A DNA stretch of 64,000 nucleotides from Phytoamicus setariae (GCF_016722925.1 NZ_JAEQNC010000004.1:1-64000), one strand, 5' to 3'. Shown: positions 30,125 through 39,373, numbered from the stretch's first letter. Notes: a model not told the origin generated them from the letters alone. Program-made: numbers and translations.

Positions 30125-31030
30125 TCAATCGAACGAGACATATTCCAGGCCGATCGATCGCAAGGCCGAAACGGCCGAGTGATTGACCAGCTCGACGCCG
30201 TTGCGCTCGGCAACCTCCTTGGCGAGCGCAATGTGTGCGAGGATCCGCGCCTCCGCACCCGCGATGCCCGAAAATGCCATGGAGCCTTTTTTCTCGTAAA
30301 AACGCGGCGCATCGGCGTTGGATATGTCGATGCCGACAAGGCCGATATGCCGCGCCGGCGACGCTAAAGCAAATTGCAGCGCCGATATCACCACCGATCC
30401 GCCCTGGAAAACGCCCCGGTCGGGGGCAGTCGAAAATCCGGCCTTGCCGTCCGCGCTCAGCGTGACAAAATCGAGTTGTCGCAAGTCGGCGTCCCTGCGG
30501 CACGGTGCGCCATAGGGCTTGCGGATATCATCGATCAATACGACCTGCCGCCCGGTCAGCCAGCCCTTGTCGATTTCGTAGAGCGCCCGCAGCACCCCCG
30601 GCGAAAAAAGGCAGGGCACATCGATTGCCAGCCTGTCGCGGATCATGTCGAAATGCCGCCAGATGAACCGCTCGTCCTCGATGGCGATAGCAAGCGGCAT
30701 GGCTATTTTCTCGCCAACGAGACCGATCGCGCCGTTGAGCAGGATGGAACTCTTCGATGGCAATCGGGCAAGTTCGACACTGTTGACGGAGGGTCCGGAA
30801 CCGATGATGACGATGCGATCGCCGGCCCGCTCTGCAAGCATATCGCTCGACCGCAGCGAGATTTCGTGTGCCCCGCGGAAGCGAACGGTTCCGGGCGCCC
30901 CCGCTTCACGCCCGACTATAGAAAGGGATGGCAGCCACGAATGGTAATGCGCCCGGCTGCCGCCGAGCAGCAGGCGCGCAAGGAGCTTGGTTATCCGCCG
31001 CCGCAAAGGCCGCCCCGTTTTCGATGTCAT
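30125..31030 (-). CDS. Unrecognised protein, possible surface-polysaccharide transferase
   Basis: A protein of about 301 residues. The N terminus is strongly basic (RRRITKLLARLLLG). The core begins with IVIIGSGPSVNSVELARL, a GxGPS motif found in DUF115/MptE-like and sialyltransferase-like (GT42) Rossmann proteins. A further typical stretch is GLVGIDISNADAPRFYEKKG. I cannot assign a reaction. Its place between lpsB and a phosphoethanolamine transferase suggests LPS or capsule modification. ATG 31030 follows AGGAG at eleven bases; ATG 31054 is a second candidate. It diverges from the transferase gene. Confidence 0.7.
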   Translation of the reverse strand: MTSKTGRPLRRRITKLLARLLLGGSRAHYHSWLPSLSIVGREAGAPGTVRFRGAHEISLRSSDMLAERAGDRIVIIGSGPSVNSVELARLPSKSSILLNGAIGLVGEKIAMPLAIAIEDERFIWRHFDMIRDRLAIDVPCLFSPGVLRALYEIDKGWLTGRQVVLIDDIRKPYGAPCRRDADLRQLDFVTLSADGKAGFSTAPDRGVFQGGSVVISALQFALASPARHIGLVGIDISNADAPRFYEKKGSMAFSGIAGAEARILAHIALAKEVAERNGVELVNHSAVSALRSIGLEYVSFD

Positions 31031-31141
31031 GCGCTCGTCTACTCCTGTGGCCATTGCGGCCGAGTCCCTTCTATTGCCACGATCCGGGTGAACTGTTAAC
31101 ACCCGCCCCCTATCCGCCACTGGCGCTAACTGGACAGAAAC

Positions 31142-32824
31142 ATGGCATCCCTACCCGCGAGCATCCGCTGGCTGACGACCAACGTCTTTCTCAGATTCGC
31201 AATTGCCTTCGTCGGTCTTTATGCGCTGATTTACTTTATCCTGCATATCAGCGGTGCGCCGACGCGCGTTGCAAGTGTCAATGGTCTGTCGGTTCTCTTC
31301 ATGGCCATGCCCGCCTGGGGCCTGTCCATTGTCGCGTCACGCTATGCCCGCTACGGCTATGCGCTGTACTTCGTCTGGGCCCTGATATGGGTGGTGGATT
31401 TTGCCGCCGTCAGCTTCACCATCGCACGCTACGGGCTGGCGTTGGAGTCACCGGTTGTCGTCGAGGCGGTCAGCAACGCGAACATCAACGAGACGACCGA
31501 GTATCTGGGCGAAACGCTGCCCCTGCTCATCCCGATGATGTTCCTCGTTCCCGCGATTGCCTACCTCTTTATGCGACTGATGCGCGGATTTGGACGCCAA
31601 CTGGAAAAGCTGAGCATGCCACGCTGGACCGCGATCGTGGTGGGACTGACTCTGATCATCCTGCCCCTCGCCTATCACAGCAACAATGTCGTCGCCCGCG
31701 CCGATCCGGTGACTCGCTGGGCAAAGTTCTACAAGGATCTCCGCGCCCAGGAAGCCGCTCGGGTGGAACTCGTCGCCGCTCGGGGCGAAGCAGTCAAGAA
31801 GGTAGACAGCTGGGAGCCGCGATATGCCGGACCGCAGGAAAAGACCGTCGTTTTCGTGATCGGCGAGAGTTCGAACAAATCGGATTGGTCGCTGTTCGGC
31901 TATGAACGCAAAACCACGCCGTTGCTAGAAGCCATGCGCGACCGGCTTGTGCTTTTCCCCGACACCGTGTCGTCCTTCGGCAGCACGATCGTCGAGGTTA
32001 CCCGCCTGCTCACTGGCGCAAGCCACAGCATTGGCGGCAAGTGGAAGACCGAACCCGACGTTATCCTTCTTGCCAAAGCCGCCGGCTACAAGGTGTTCTG
32101 GCTATCGAACCAGAACGATTTCTACCTCAACACCGTCTTCGGCAAGGAGGCAGACTACTTCAAGCTGGTCAACCACGGGCTCGGCCAGCGCAGCGACACC
32201 AGCATCGACGAGAATCTGCTTCCCGAAGTCGACAAGGCGCTGGGTGACCCGGCAAAGCTGAAATTCATCATCATCCACTCGATCGGCTCGCACCAGCATT
32301 ACAGCCTGCGCTACCCACCTGCTTTTGCAAAGTTCGACAATGTGGACGATGCCGTTTCCAAGGCCATGGCCGAAAAATGGGGTAAGTTGCGAGATGCGCG
32401 CAACACCTACGACAACACCATCCTCTATACCGATTTTTTCCTGTCGTCGGTGATCGGACAACTCGACAAGGTCTCCAATCCGAATGCGGAAATGCTCTAC
32501 GTCTCGGATCACGCGCAGGACGTTGGCCACTTCACCAGCATGTGGGGGCACCAGTTCAAGTTCGAAAGCGGGTTCACCGTCCCGATGTTCCTGTGGACGA
32601 AGAGCGACGCGGCGCTGCTGGCGAACAAGCAGGCGCTCGAGAACCGGCCGTACCAGACCGATGAACTGGACTGGACCCTGCTTTCGATGCTTGGCGTCAA
32701 GACCAGGTACGACATGCCGCAGTTCAACCTGCTCGGCCCCAACTTCAAGCCGTGGGAGCGCATCATCGACAAGCGACCCTACATTCCCGGCCGGTCGCAC
32801 ATCGCGGAGCCGGCGGGCGGCTGA
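31142..32824 (+). CDS. Phosphoethanolamine transferase, EptA/CptA-like
   Basis: A 560-residue inner-membrane enzyme. Five hydrophobic segments (about residues 10-185) precede a periplasmic alkaline-phosphatase-fold domain (sulfatase family). The metal and nucleophile loop reads VFVIGESSNKSDWSLFGYER, and later metal ligands lie in YVSDHAQDVGHF. Relatives move phosphoethanolamine from phosphatidylethanolamine to lipid A or LPS core, which changes surface charge and peptide resistance. Which acceptor is used cannot be told. In family motifs the nucleophile is Thr or Ser near GES; here SS occupies that position. It is next to lpsB, consistent with core decoration. Confidence 0.88.
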   Translation: MASLPASIRWLTTNVFLRFAIAFVGLYALIYFILHISGAPTRVASVNGLSVLFMAMPAWGLSIVASRYARYGYALYFVWALIWVVDFAAVSFTIARYGLALESPVVVEAVSNANINETTEYLGETLPLLIPMMFLVPAIAYLFMRLMRGFGRQLEKLSMPRWTAIVVGLTLIILPLAYHSNNVVARADPVTRWAKFYKDLRAQEAARVELVAARGEAVKKVDSWEPRYAGPQEKTVVFVIGESSNKSDWSLFGYERKTTPLLEAMRDRLVLFPDTVSSFGSTIVEVTRLLTGASHSIGGKWKTEPDVILLAKAAGYKVFWLSNQNDFYLNTVFGKEADYFKLVNHGLGQRSDTSIDENLLPEVDKALGDPAKLKFIIIHSIGSHQHYSLRYPPAFAKFDNVDDAVSKAMAEKWGKLRDARNTYDNTILYTDFFLSSVIGQLDKVSNPNAEMLYVSDHAQDVGHFTSMWGHQFKFESGFTVPMFLWTKSDAALLANKQALENRPYQTDELDWTLLSMLGVKTRYDMPQFNLLGPNFKPWERIIDKRPYIPGRSHIAEPAGG

Positions 32825-32838
32825 GCCCTCTCAATCCT

Positions 32839-34284
32839 TCACTTTACAGGCGGCGGCATTTCCAGGCCGGGGAGACCGTTCAAGCCGTTGGCGGGATCGC
32901 CTCCGAGCCCCGGCAGATCGATCTTTATCTCCACTTTGCTGGGGTCGATTTTCGGCCCGTCGTCGAGCCAGTAGGTCACCGACTGCGGCCAGAAGATCAC
33001 GATCGCCACGAGGATCAACTGCATGGCGACCCACGGCAACGCCCCGAGATAGATATCCGATGTTTTGACCGAAGGCGGCGCGATCCCCCGGAGATAAAAG
33101 AGCGCAAAGCCGAAGGGCGGGTGCATGAAGCTCGTCTGCATGTTGACGCACAGCAGCACCCCGAACCAGACGAGATCGATGCCGAGCGCCGAAGCAACCG
33201 GCGCCAGCATCGGTACAATGATGAAGGCGATCTCGAAGAAATCGAGGAAGAACGCCAGCACGAAGATGAAGATGTTGACAAAAATCAGGAAGCCGATGGC
33301 ACCTCCGGGCATGCCGGTCAACAGGTGTTCGATCCAGCGCGAGCCGTCCATGCCCTGAAACACCAGGCTGAAGACCGTGGAGCCGATCAGGATGAACACC
33401 ACCATCGAGGTGATGCGCATGGTCGTCGACATGCCTTCGCGGATCAGCGGCCAGGTCAGTCGACGGTTCATCGCCGCCAGCAACATGGCGCCGACGACGC
33501 CGAGCGCACCGGCTTCGGTGGGCGTCGCCAGTCCCATGAAGATGGTACCCAGCACCAGGAAGATCAGCACGATTGACGGTATCATCCCCATCAGCACCCG
33601 GCCGATCAGTTTCGCATCCAGATCGCCGCGTTCCTCCTTGGGGATGGGAGGCATCATATTCGGGCGGAAAATCGCGATCAGCGCGATATAGAGAATGAAG
33701 ATCGCCACCTGCAGCATCGAGGGCCCGATAGCGCCCTTGTACATGTCGCCGACGGACCTGCCGAGCTGGTCTGCCAGCACCACCAGCACCAGCGACGGCG
33801 GAATGAGCTGCGTAATCGTACCCGACGCAGCAATGACGCCGGTCGCCAGCTTCATGTTATAACCGTAGCGCTGCATGATCGGCAGCGAGATCATCCCCAT
33901 GGTGATGACCGACGCTGCGACCGTGCCGGTGATGGCGCCGAGGATCGCGCCGACGATGATCACGGCAAAGGCCAGCCCGCCGGGTATGGCGCCAAATAGT
34001 TTGCCTGTACCTTCGAGCAGATCCTCCGCCAGCCCGCATCGTTCGAGGATCGCCCCCATGAAGGTGAAGAATGGAATGGCGAGCAGCAACTCGTTGGAAA
34101 TGATGCCGTAGAAGCGGAACGGCAGCGCCTCCAGGAAGATCGGCTCGAAATGGCCCGTGGCGATGCCGACGATGCCGAAAAATAGCCCCACCGCCGCCAG
34201 CGAAAACGCCACGGGAAAACCATACAGCATGAAGACCACCATGCCGAAGAACATCAGCGGTGGAATGATTCCGAATTCAAACAT
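32839..34284 (-). CDS. TRAP transporter large permease subunit (DctM-like)
   Basis: A 481-residue membrane protein with about twelve or thirteen segments and the DctM signatures (MGAILERCGLAEDLLEG, ASGTITQLIPPSLVLVVLAD, FFLDFFEIAFIIVPML). It moves a solute, usually a carboxylate, with Na+. Typical DctM has about 425 residues. The extra length is a central cytoplasmic insert after residue 230 and a proline-rich C-terminal tail (DGPKIDPSKVEIKIDLPG...). The small subunit lies 24 bases upstream on the same strand. No binding-protein gene is adjacent. It ends 14 bases from the convergent transferase gene. Confidence 0.93.
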   Translation of the reverse strand: MFEFGIIPPLMFFGMVVFMLYGFPVAFSLAAVGLFFGIVGIATGHFEPIFLEALPFRFYGIISNELLLAIPFFTFMGAILERCGLAEDLLEGTGKLFGAIPGGLAFAVIIVGAILGAITGTVAASVITMGMISLPIMQRYGYNMKLATGVIAASGTITQLIPPSLVLVVLADQLGRSVGDMYKGAIGPSMLQVAIFILYIALIAIFRPNMMPPIPKEERGDLDAKLIGRVLMGMIPSIVLIFLVLGTIFMGLATPTEAGALGVVGAMLLAAMNRRLTWPLIREGMSTTMRITSMVVFILIGSTVFSLVFQGMDGSRWIEHLLTGMPGGAIGFLIFVNIFIFVLAFFLDFFEIAFIIVPMLAPVASALGIDLVWFGVLLCVNMQTSFMHPPFGFALFYLRGIAPPSVKTSDIYLGALPWVAMQLILVAIVIFWPQSVTYWLDDGPKIDPSKVEIKIDLPGLGGDPANGLNGLPGLEMPPPVK

Positions 34285-34308
34285 AAGGCCCCTCGTCCGC
34301 GCGCCGGA

Positions 34309-34848
34309 TCACTGCAACGGTTTTTCGTATGTCGTGTCGATCCTGACGACACCCGCGAGCGCGGCAATGCGCTTGATGAGTTCGGAAATGCCTTGCAATG
34401 TCAGCAAGGCAAAACCGGCCACCAGCACCAGCTTGACCGGCCAGCGGATGAGCCCGCCGGCATTCAGCGATTGTTCGCCGTTGCGCCAAGCCTCATGAAA
34501 GAACGGCCAGCAGAGCCAGGTGAAATAGGCCGTAATCGGCAGCAGGAAAAAGACGATGCCAAACAGGTCCACCCACAGCCGGGCGCGGTCGCTGATGGAT
34601 CCGTAAAAGATATCCACCCGCACATGCTCGTTCATTTTCAAGGTGTAGGATGCGCCCATCAGCACGATGACGGCGAACATGTACCACTGGATTTCCAACC
34701 AGCCGTTGGAGCTCATCGAGAACAGGTAGCGTACGATCGCGTTGCCGGCGCTGATCAACGCGCAGAACAGCACCATGTAGTCGGCGATCTGTCCGAATTT
34801 TTTCGACAGGGCATCGATGCTTGCGCTCAGTGCCAGCAGAGCCTGCAT
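34309..34848 (-). CDS. TRAP transporter small permease subunit (DctQ-like)
   Basis: A 179-residue protein with four membrane segments, the hallmark of DctQ: segments near ADYMVLFCALISAGNAIVRY, QWYMFAVIVLMGASYTLK, FGIVFFLLPITAYFTWLC and VKLVLVAGFALLTLQGI. It contains the family motif NEHVRVDIFYG. It pairs with the large subunit just downstream. ATG 34848 has GGGAGG five bases upstream. A start at 34947 would add 33 unrelated residues. Confidence 0.92.
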   Translation of the reverse strand: MQALLALSASIDALSKKFGQIADYMVLFCALISAGNAIVRYLFSMSSNGWLEIQWYMFAVIVLMGASYTLKMNEHVRVDIFYGSISDRARLWVDLFGIVFFLLPITAYFTWLCWPFFHEAWRNGEQSLNAGGLIRWPVKLVLVAGFALLTLQGISELIKRIAALAGVVRIDTTYEKPLQ

Positions 34849-35005
34849 ACTTCCTCCCGATATCTCCGCACGCCATTTTGGTCTACGCGGAACTCCCCTG
34901 ACCGAATCCTTAGACGAAGAATGCTGGCTTGGAAAGACAGCGGCCATTCGACTAAAGAACGGGTTCGGCGGCTACCCGTCCGGCGAACACTGCGATCACC
35001 AAACT

Positions 35006-36763
35006 ATGACTACCAACGGCAGCCGGTTTGTTGCAGAACTAACCAATGGATCGCCGAGAACACAGGCTGCAGAATTGACCCTTATCAGCACGGCCACAAA
35101 GACAAAGATGCACATCGCCTCCGGGATCGTGCTGCTTGTTTTCCTGACCATGCACTTCACGAACCATGCCCTGGGCCTTTCCTCAGTCAGCATGATGGAA
35201 ACGGGGCGTGCTTTCTTCAACCAGGTATGGCGAAGCTGGCCCGGCACAATCCTGCTGTACGGCGCCATTTTGGTGCACTTCATATCGGCACTGGATGCGT
35301 TCTACCGGCGCAAAACCCTTTGGATGCCGATCGGCGAAGTGCTGAAGATCGGCTTTGGGCTGGCACTACCTTTCCTGATCGCCTCGCACGTCATGGGCAC
35401 GCGCCTTGAATTCGCCTTGTCCGGCTATGATCGCGGCTATCCGCAGGTGCTGGCGGTCGTTTGGGCGACGCCCGGCAATCGGCTTTGGTACGCAATAGCA
35501 GTGATCGTGGCTTGGACGCATGGCTGCCTCGGTCTGTGGTTCTGGCTCCGGGCAAGATCCTGGTTTCCGCGCATCGCCCCGCTGTTTCATATGGCAGCGG
35601 TGATCGTGCCCCTGGTGGCATTTCTCGGCGTCTACGCCGGCGGCAGGTTCATCACCTCCCTGCCCCCGTTTCTGGACTATCGCCCCAAAACGGATCCCGC
35701 GACTATCCCCAGCATACTGGCGGCGTTCTACCTGGTTCTCGGCAGCCTGATTGGCATCATTCTGTTGATGAAAATCATTCCCAGCCGCGACCGCATCGAG
35801 ATCACCTATTTTGGCAGCAAGCGGGTTCCCATCAGTCCCGGCCTCAGCGTTCTGGAAGTAAGCCGGGCAGCCGGCATTCCGCATGTTTCGATCTGCGGTG
35901 GCCGGGGGCGATGTTCGACGTGCCGTATCCAGATCCTGGAAGGCCTTGAAGGACAGCCGGCGCCGCAGGAACGCGAACGCGCCACACTCGCGAGCATCGG
36001 TGCACCGGATGATGTTCGCCTTGCCTGCCAGCTTCGTCCCAACCACAATCTGACGGTTCTGCCCTTGGTCGAGGCTGACGGGCTGGTATTTACAGCGCAG
36101 AATGCGCCGGACAAGGCGGCGGGACGCGAACGCATGGTCGCCGCGCTGTTCTGCGATCTGCGGGGCTTTACGGAACTGAGCGAACAGAAGCTGCCCTACG
36201 ACGTCGTTTTCCTGCTCAATCGCTACTTCGCCATGGTCGATGACGTGGTCGAAGGCACAGGCGGGGTCGTGGACAAATTCATCGGCGACGGCGCGATCGC
36301 CCTGTTCGGCCTCGACACGCCCCTGAACAAGGCATGCAGGCAGGCGCTGCTCTGCGCCGCCCGGCTCTCCGCTGAACTCGAAGCCCTCAACAGGTCCTTC
36401 AATGCCGAACTCGACACGCCCCTGCGCATCGCCATCGGCCTGCATGCGGGGTCGGCGATCGTCGGCCGCATGGGGCACGGCAGGGCTGCGTCGCTCACTG
36501 CGATCGGTGACACCATCAACATTGCCAGCCGCCTTGAGGGTCTCGCCAAGGAGCATGATGCCGAACTGGCCGTATCGGCCGAAGTTGTCAGGCAAGCCAA
36601 TGTGACTTTCATCGATCACACCAGCCAGGAACTGTCGATCCGGGGCCGCACGGCGACGGTAGAGACCTGGATCGTCCCAAACGCAGGTGAAATCGAACGC
36701 TGCGTGACGACCCCAGCCGCAGGCATGAATTTGAATAGCGAGGCGCTCGGAAAGGCCTCCTGA
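35006..36763 (+). CDS. cyaC: Redox-regulated adenylate cyclase, CyaC-like (dihaem membrane anchor, 2Fe-2S domain, class III cyclase)
   Basis: A 585-residue fusion of three parts. Residues 1-255 form six membrane segments with histidines at 50, 54, 91, 128 and 172. This four-helix histidine pattern matches dihaem anchors of succinate:quinone oxidoreductase. Residues 262-360 are a 2Fe-2S ferredoxin domain (Cys297, 303, 306 and 341; CGGRGRCSTC). Residues 375-550 are a class III cyclase with metal aspartates 384 and 428 and the motif IGDTINIASRLE. The same architecture is known from S. meliloti CyaC, reported to be a haem b protein whose cAMP production follows the quinone redox state. ATG 35006 lacks a clear ribosome site. 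trxB and lsrB follow. Confidence 0.9.
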   Translation: MTTNGSRFVAELTNGSPRTQAAELTLISTATKTKMHIASGIVLLVFLTMHFTNHALGLSSVSMMETGRAFFNQVWRSWPGTILLYGAILVHFISALDAFYRRKTLWMPIGEVLKIGFGLALPFLIASHVMGTRLEFALSGYDRGYPQVLAVVWATPGNRLWYAIAVIVAWTHGCLGLWFWLRARSWFPRIAPLFHMAAVIVPLVAFLGVYAGGRFITSLPPFLDYRPKTDPATIPSILAAFYLVLGSLIGIILLMKIIPSRDRIEITYFGSKRVPISPGLSVLEVSRAAGIPHVSICGGRGRCSTCRIQILEGLEGQPAPQERERATLASIGAPDDVRLACQLRPNHNLTVLPLVEADGLVFTAQNAPDKAAGRERMVAALFCDLRGFTELSEQKLPYDVVFLLNRYFAMVDDVVEGTGGVVDKFIGDGAIALFGLDTPLNKACRQALLCAARLSAELEALNRSFNAELDTPLRIAIGLHAGSAIVGRMGHGRAASLTAIGDTINIASRLEGLAKEHDAELAVSAEVVRQANVTFIDHTSQELSIRGRTATVETWIVPNAGEIERCVTTPAAGMNLNSEALGKAS

Positions 36764-36951
36764 AACCGCCCATCGCCCCCGATAGGCAGCGCCGCGCGAT
36801 TGCCGGGGTTGTGCTGAATATGCGATACTGCCATGAATTTTCGGTATATCAGTGGATAACGGTCTGCGCCCTTGAATATGCATGCCGTCCATCCATAGAT
36901 AAGGACCAAGATTTGCGCCCTGTTCGGCGCATTAGTTTGCAGGGAAAAACC

Positions 36952-37926
36952 ATGTCAGCACGCCACACGAAGGTTCTCATCATCGGCTCGGGACCGGCCG
37001 GATACACGGCCGCTATCTATGCAGCTCGCGCAATGCTCGAGCCTGTCCTGATCGCCGGGATGGAACAGGGCGGCCAGTTGATGATCACCACCGATGTGGA
37101 GAATTATCCGGGCTTTGCAGACCCGATACAGGGTCCGTGGCTGATGGAACAGATGCTCGGGCAAGCCAAGCATGTCGGCGCCGAAATCGTCAATGACCTC
37201 GTGACGTCGGTCGATCTCTCCAACCGTCCCTTCCACGTCAAGACCGATTCAGGCCAGGATTGGATTGCCGATACCATCGTCATCGCCACCGGTGCCAAGG
37301 CCAAATGGCTGGGTATCGATAGCGAGAAGGCATACCAGGGTTTCGGCGTCTCGGCCTGTGCGACCTGCGACGGCTTCTTCTACCGCAACAAGGATGTGAT
37401 CGTGGTCGGCGGCGGAAATTCCGCCGTCGAGGAAGCGCTCTATCTCTCCAATATCGCCAAGTCGGTGACGGTTGTTCATCGCCGGGACACGTTCCGCTCG
37501 GAAAAGATCCTGCAGGAACGCCTGTTCCAGCGCCAAAACGTCAACGTGGTGTGGAACAGCGAGATCGCTGAGATCACTGGCGAGCAACTGCATCCCCCAA
37601 TGCCGGCCTCGGTGACCGGCGTCAAGATCCGCAACACCAAGACCGGCGAGATCACCGAACGGCCGATCGACGGCCTGTTCGTGGCAATCGGGCACGCCCC
37701 GGCGACAGAGCTGTTTACCGGGCAGCTCCGCATGAAGCCGAATGGCTATCTGTGGACCGCGCCAGATTCGACCGCCACCAATGTCGAAGGCGTGTTTGCG
37801 GCTGGCGACGTGACTGATGACACGTTCCGCCAGGCCATTACAGCCGCAGGTCTGGGCTGCATGGCGGCGCTGGAAGCCGAACGTTATCTGGCCGGACATC
37901 TGCATGTTGCGCAGGCTGCGGAATAA
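36952..37926 (+). CDS. trxB: Thioredoxin reductase
   Basis: NADPH-dependent flavoenzyme that reduces thioredoxin. The 324 residues have an FAD-binding motif (VLIIGSGPAGYTAAIYAAR), the redox-active pair Cys136/Cys139 (ACATCDGFF), an NADPH motif (VVGGGNSAVEEALYLS) and the C-terminal FAD contact (FAAGDVTDDTFRQAITAAG). ATG 36952 has AGGGAA upstream. The LysR regulator gene lies 41 bases downstream, so the two may be co-transcribed, linking the regulator to thiol redox balance. Confidence 0.97.
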   Translation: MSARHTKVLIIGSGPAGYTAAIYAARAMLEPVLIAGMEQGGQLMITTDVENYPGFADPIQGPWLMEQMLGQAKHVGAEIVNDLVTSVDLSNRPFHVKTDSGQDWIADTIVIATGAKAKWLGIDSEKAYQGFGVSACATCDGFFYRNKDVIVVGGGNSAVEEALYLSNIAKSVTVVHRRDTFRSEKILQERLFQRQNVNVVWNSEIAEITGEQLHPPMPASVTGVKIRNTKTGEITERPIDGLFVAIGHAPATELFTGQLRMKPNGYLWTAPDSTATNVEGVFAAGDVTDDTFRQAITAAGLGCMAALEAERYLAGHLHVAQAAE

Positions 37927-37967
37927 TTTGCGGCCTTGAGGGGCTCGCCTGTTTTTTGGGGGAATAA

Positions 37968-38864
37968 ATGTCGCTTGACTGGGACAAACTGCGGATTTTT
38001 CACGCGGCAGCTGAAGCGGGGTCATTTACCCATGCCGCGGACAAGCTGCATCTGTCCCAATCGGCCATCAGCCGGCAGGTCAGTGCGTTGGAGAGCGAGG
38101 TTAATACCAAGCTCTTCCACCGGCACGCGCGTGGACTGATCCTCACGGAACAGGGCGAATTGCTCTACCGGACTGCCCATGACGTGCTGATGAAGCTCGA
38201 AATGGTCAAGATGCAGCTGACCGAGACGACCGAAAAGCCGACCGGCCGGCTGCGCATCACCACGACAGTCGGACTTGGTCAGGGTTGGCTGACCGACAAG
38301 GTGCAGGAGTTCCTGTCGCTCTATCCAGACATGCAGGTCCAGCTGATCCTCGACAACGAGGAACTGGATGTGAACATGCGCCATGCCGATTGCGCGATCC
38401 GCCTGCGCGAGCCGCAACAATCAGATCTCATCCAACGCAAGCTGTTCACCGTCCACATGCATGTCTATGCGGCCCCTTCCTACATCAGCCGCCACGGCGA
38501 ACCGCAGTCGCTGGAAGATCTCGACAATCACCGGATCATCTCCTTCGGCGAACCCGCGCCGAACTACCTGCTCGACGTCAACTGGCTGGAGATCGCCGGC
38601 AGATCGGACGACAATCCGCGCATGCCCGTGCTGCAGATCAACAGCCTGACATCGATCAAGCGCGCGGCCCTGCTCGGCATCGGTATCGCCATGCTGCCAG
38701 ACTATATCGTTGGTCGCGATCCGGGCCTCGTCCAATTGGTCACGCATGCCGACATCCCGTCCTTCGACACTTACTTCTGTTACCCGAGCGAATTGAAAAA
38801 CGCGGCGAAGTTGAAAGTTTTTCGAGACTTCATTGTTTCCAAGGCACGCAACTGGAACTTTTAG
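37968..38864 (+). CDS. lsrB: LysR-type regulator LsrB/VtlR
   Basis: A 298-residue LysR regulator with an N-terminal winged helix (about 1-60; FTHAADKLHLSQSAISRQVS) and a periplasmic-binding-fold effector domain. The closest known type is S. meliloti LsrB, which affects LPS and oxidative stress, and Brucella/Agrobacterium VtlR, which activates small RNA genes of the AbcR group. The context agrees: trxB is upstream and three AbcR-type RNA genes lie just downstream. Its effector is unknown. ATG 37968 (MSLDWDKLRIFHAAAEAG) gives the standard N terminus, behind GGGGG about five bases away. Confidence 0.92.
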   Translation: MSLDWDKLRIFHAAAEAGSFTHAADKLHLSQSAISRQVSALESEVNTKLFHRHARGLILTEQGELLYRTAHDVLMKLEMVKMQLTETTEKPTGRLRITTTVGLGQGWLTDKVQEFLSLYPDMQVQLILDNEELDVNMRHADCAIRLREPQQSDLIQRKLFTVHMHVYAAPSYISRHGEPQSLEDLDNHRIISFGEPAPNYLLDVNWLEIAGRSDDNPRMPVLQINSLTSIKRAALLGIGIAMLPDYIVGRDPGLVQLVTHADIPSFDTYFCYPSELKNAAKLKVFRDFIVSKARNWNF

Positions 38865-39041
38865 CCGTCTGTTTCCAACGGCACAGGGTCGGTCGAACAA
38901 CGGTCGACTCGAAATCATTCGTATACGAACGGATACTTTTTAGTATTCAATAATTTGACGAAACAACACATATTTTTATGGATTATTTTTGGTTGCTTTT
39001 TCAAAGGCTTAACTTAATCAACGCACGACGCATGCAACACC

Positions 39042-39058
39042 TGCATAACAGTCATGCG
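39042..39058 (+). promoter_or_regulatory. Dyad upstream of AbcR copy 1 (probable LysR-type site)
   Basis: TGCAT-N7-ATGCG ends nine bases before the -35 box and is centred at about -54. The same dyad stands at the same distance in copies 2 and 3. Its position suits a LysR-type activator, and lsrB is the adjacent gene. Confidence 0.5.
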
Positions 39059-39067
39059 TATCTGCTC

Positions 39068-39097
39068 CTTGCACCCTGCACAAATAAGCACCATATC
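39068..39097 (+). promoter_or_regulatory. Promoter of AbcR copy 1
   Basis: CTTGCA (39068-39073), an 18-base spacer and CATATC (39092-39097), close to the alphaproteobacterial CTTGAC/CTATAT pattern. The RNA would start near 39104. Confidence 0.6.
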
Positions 39098-39103
39098 GCA
39101 CTC

Positions 39104-39219
39104 AGTTGATGCGCATGGCGGTTTTCCTCCCAGTGCCGCTGCATCAGCTGTTCCCCTCTGGAGGTTTAATTACCTTCACAACTACAAGGGCCCGAGATTT
39201 CTCGTGGCCCTCTTTTTTT
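39104..39219 (+). ncRNA. abcR: AbcR-type (alpha-r15) small RNA, copy 1
   Basis: A trans-acting RNA of about 116 nt. The 5' stem CAGTTGATGC/GCATCAGCTG carries inner GGCGG/CCGC pairs and a loop with CCTCCC (39126-39131). A second motif CCCCTC-TGGAGG follows, then a single-stranded AT-rich stretch. A terminator (AGGGCCCGAG/CTCGTGGCCCT plus a T-run) ends it. AbcR RNAs bind Hfq and use these anti-Shine-Dalgarno motifs to block mRNAs of many ABC-transporter binding proteins. Location downstream of lsrB and length agree. The exact 5' end is inferred. Confidence 0.85.
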
Positions 39220-39317
39220 GCCTGGATTTCTACCGGATGCACCATCGCCCTGCATGCGATGCGACCCCTGGACGATTGTCGCTGCATAGCCCCCTCGCTG
39301 CCTTGTCCAGTGGCATA

Positions 39318-39334
39318 TGCATAGCTGGCATGCA
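39318..39334 (+). promoter_or_regulatory. Dyad upstream of AbcR copy 2
   Basis: TGCAT-N7-ATGCA, a perfect dyad ending nine bases before the -35 box of copy 2, centred at -54. Confidence 0.5.
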
Positions 39335-39343
39335 CATCCGCGC

Positions 39344-39373
39344 CTTGTGCGACGCACAAAAAACCATCATATA
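39344..39373 (+). promoter_or_regulatory. Promoter of AbcR copy 2
   Basis: CTTGTG (39344-39349), an 18-base spacer and CATATA (39368-39373). The RNA would start near 39380. Confidence 0.6.

Noticed and set aside
38918-38929. Perfect palindrome TTCGTATACGAA after lsrB
   Set aside because: Short palindromes occur by chance. No second copy or promoter is linked to it, so no function is claimed.
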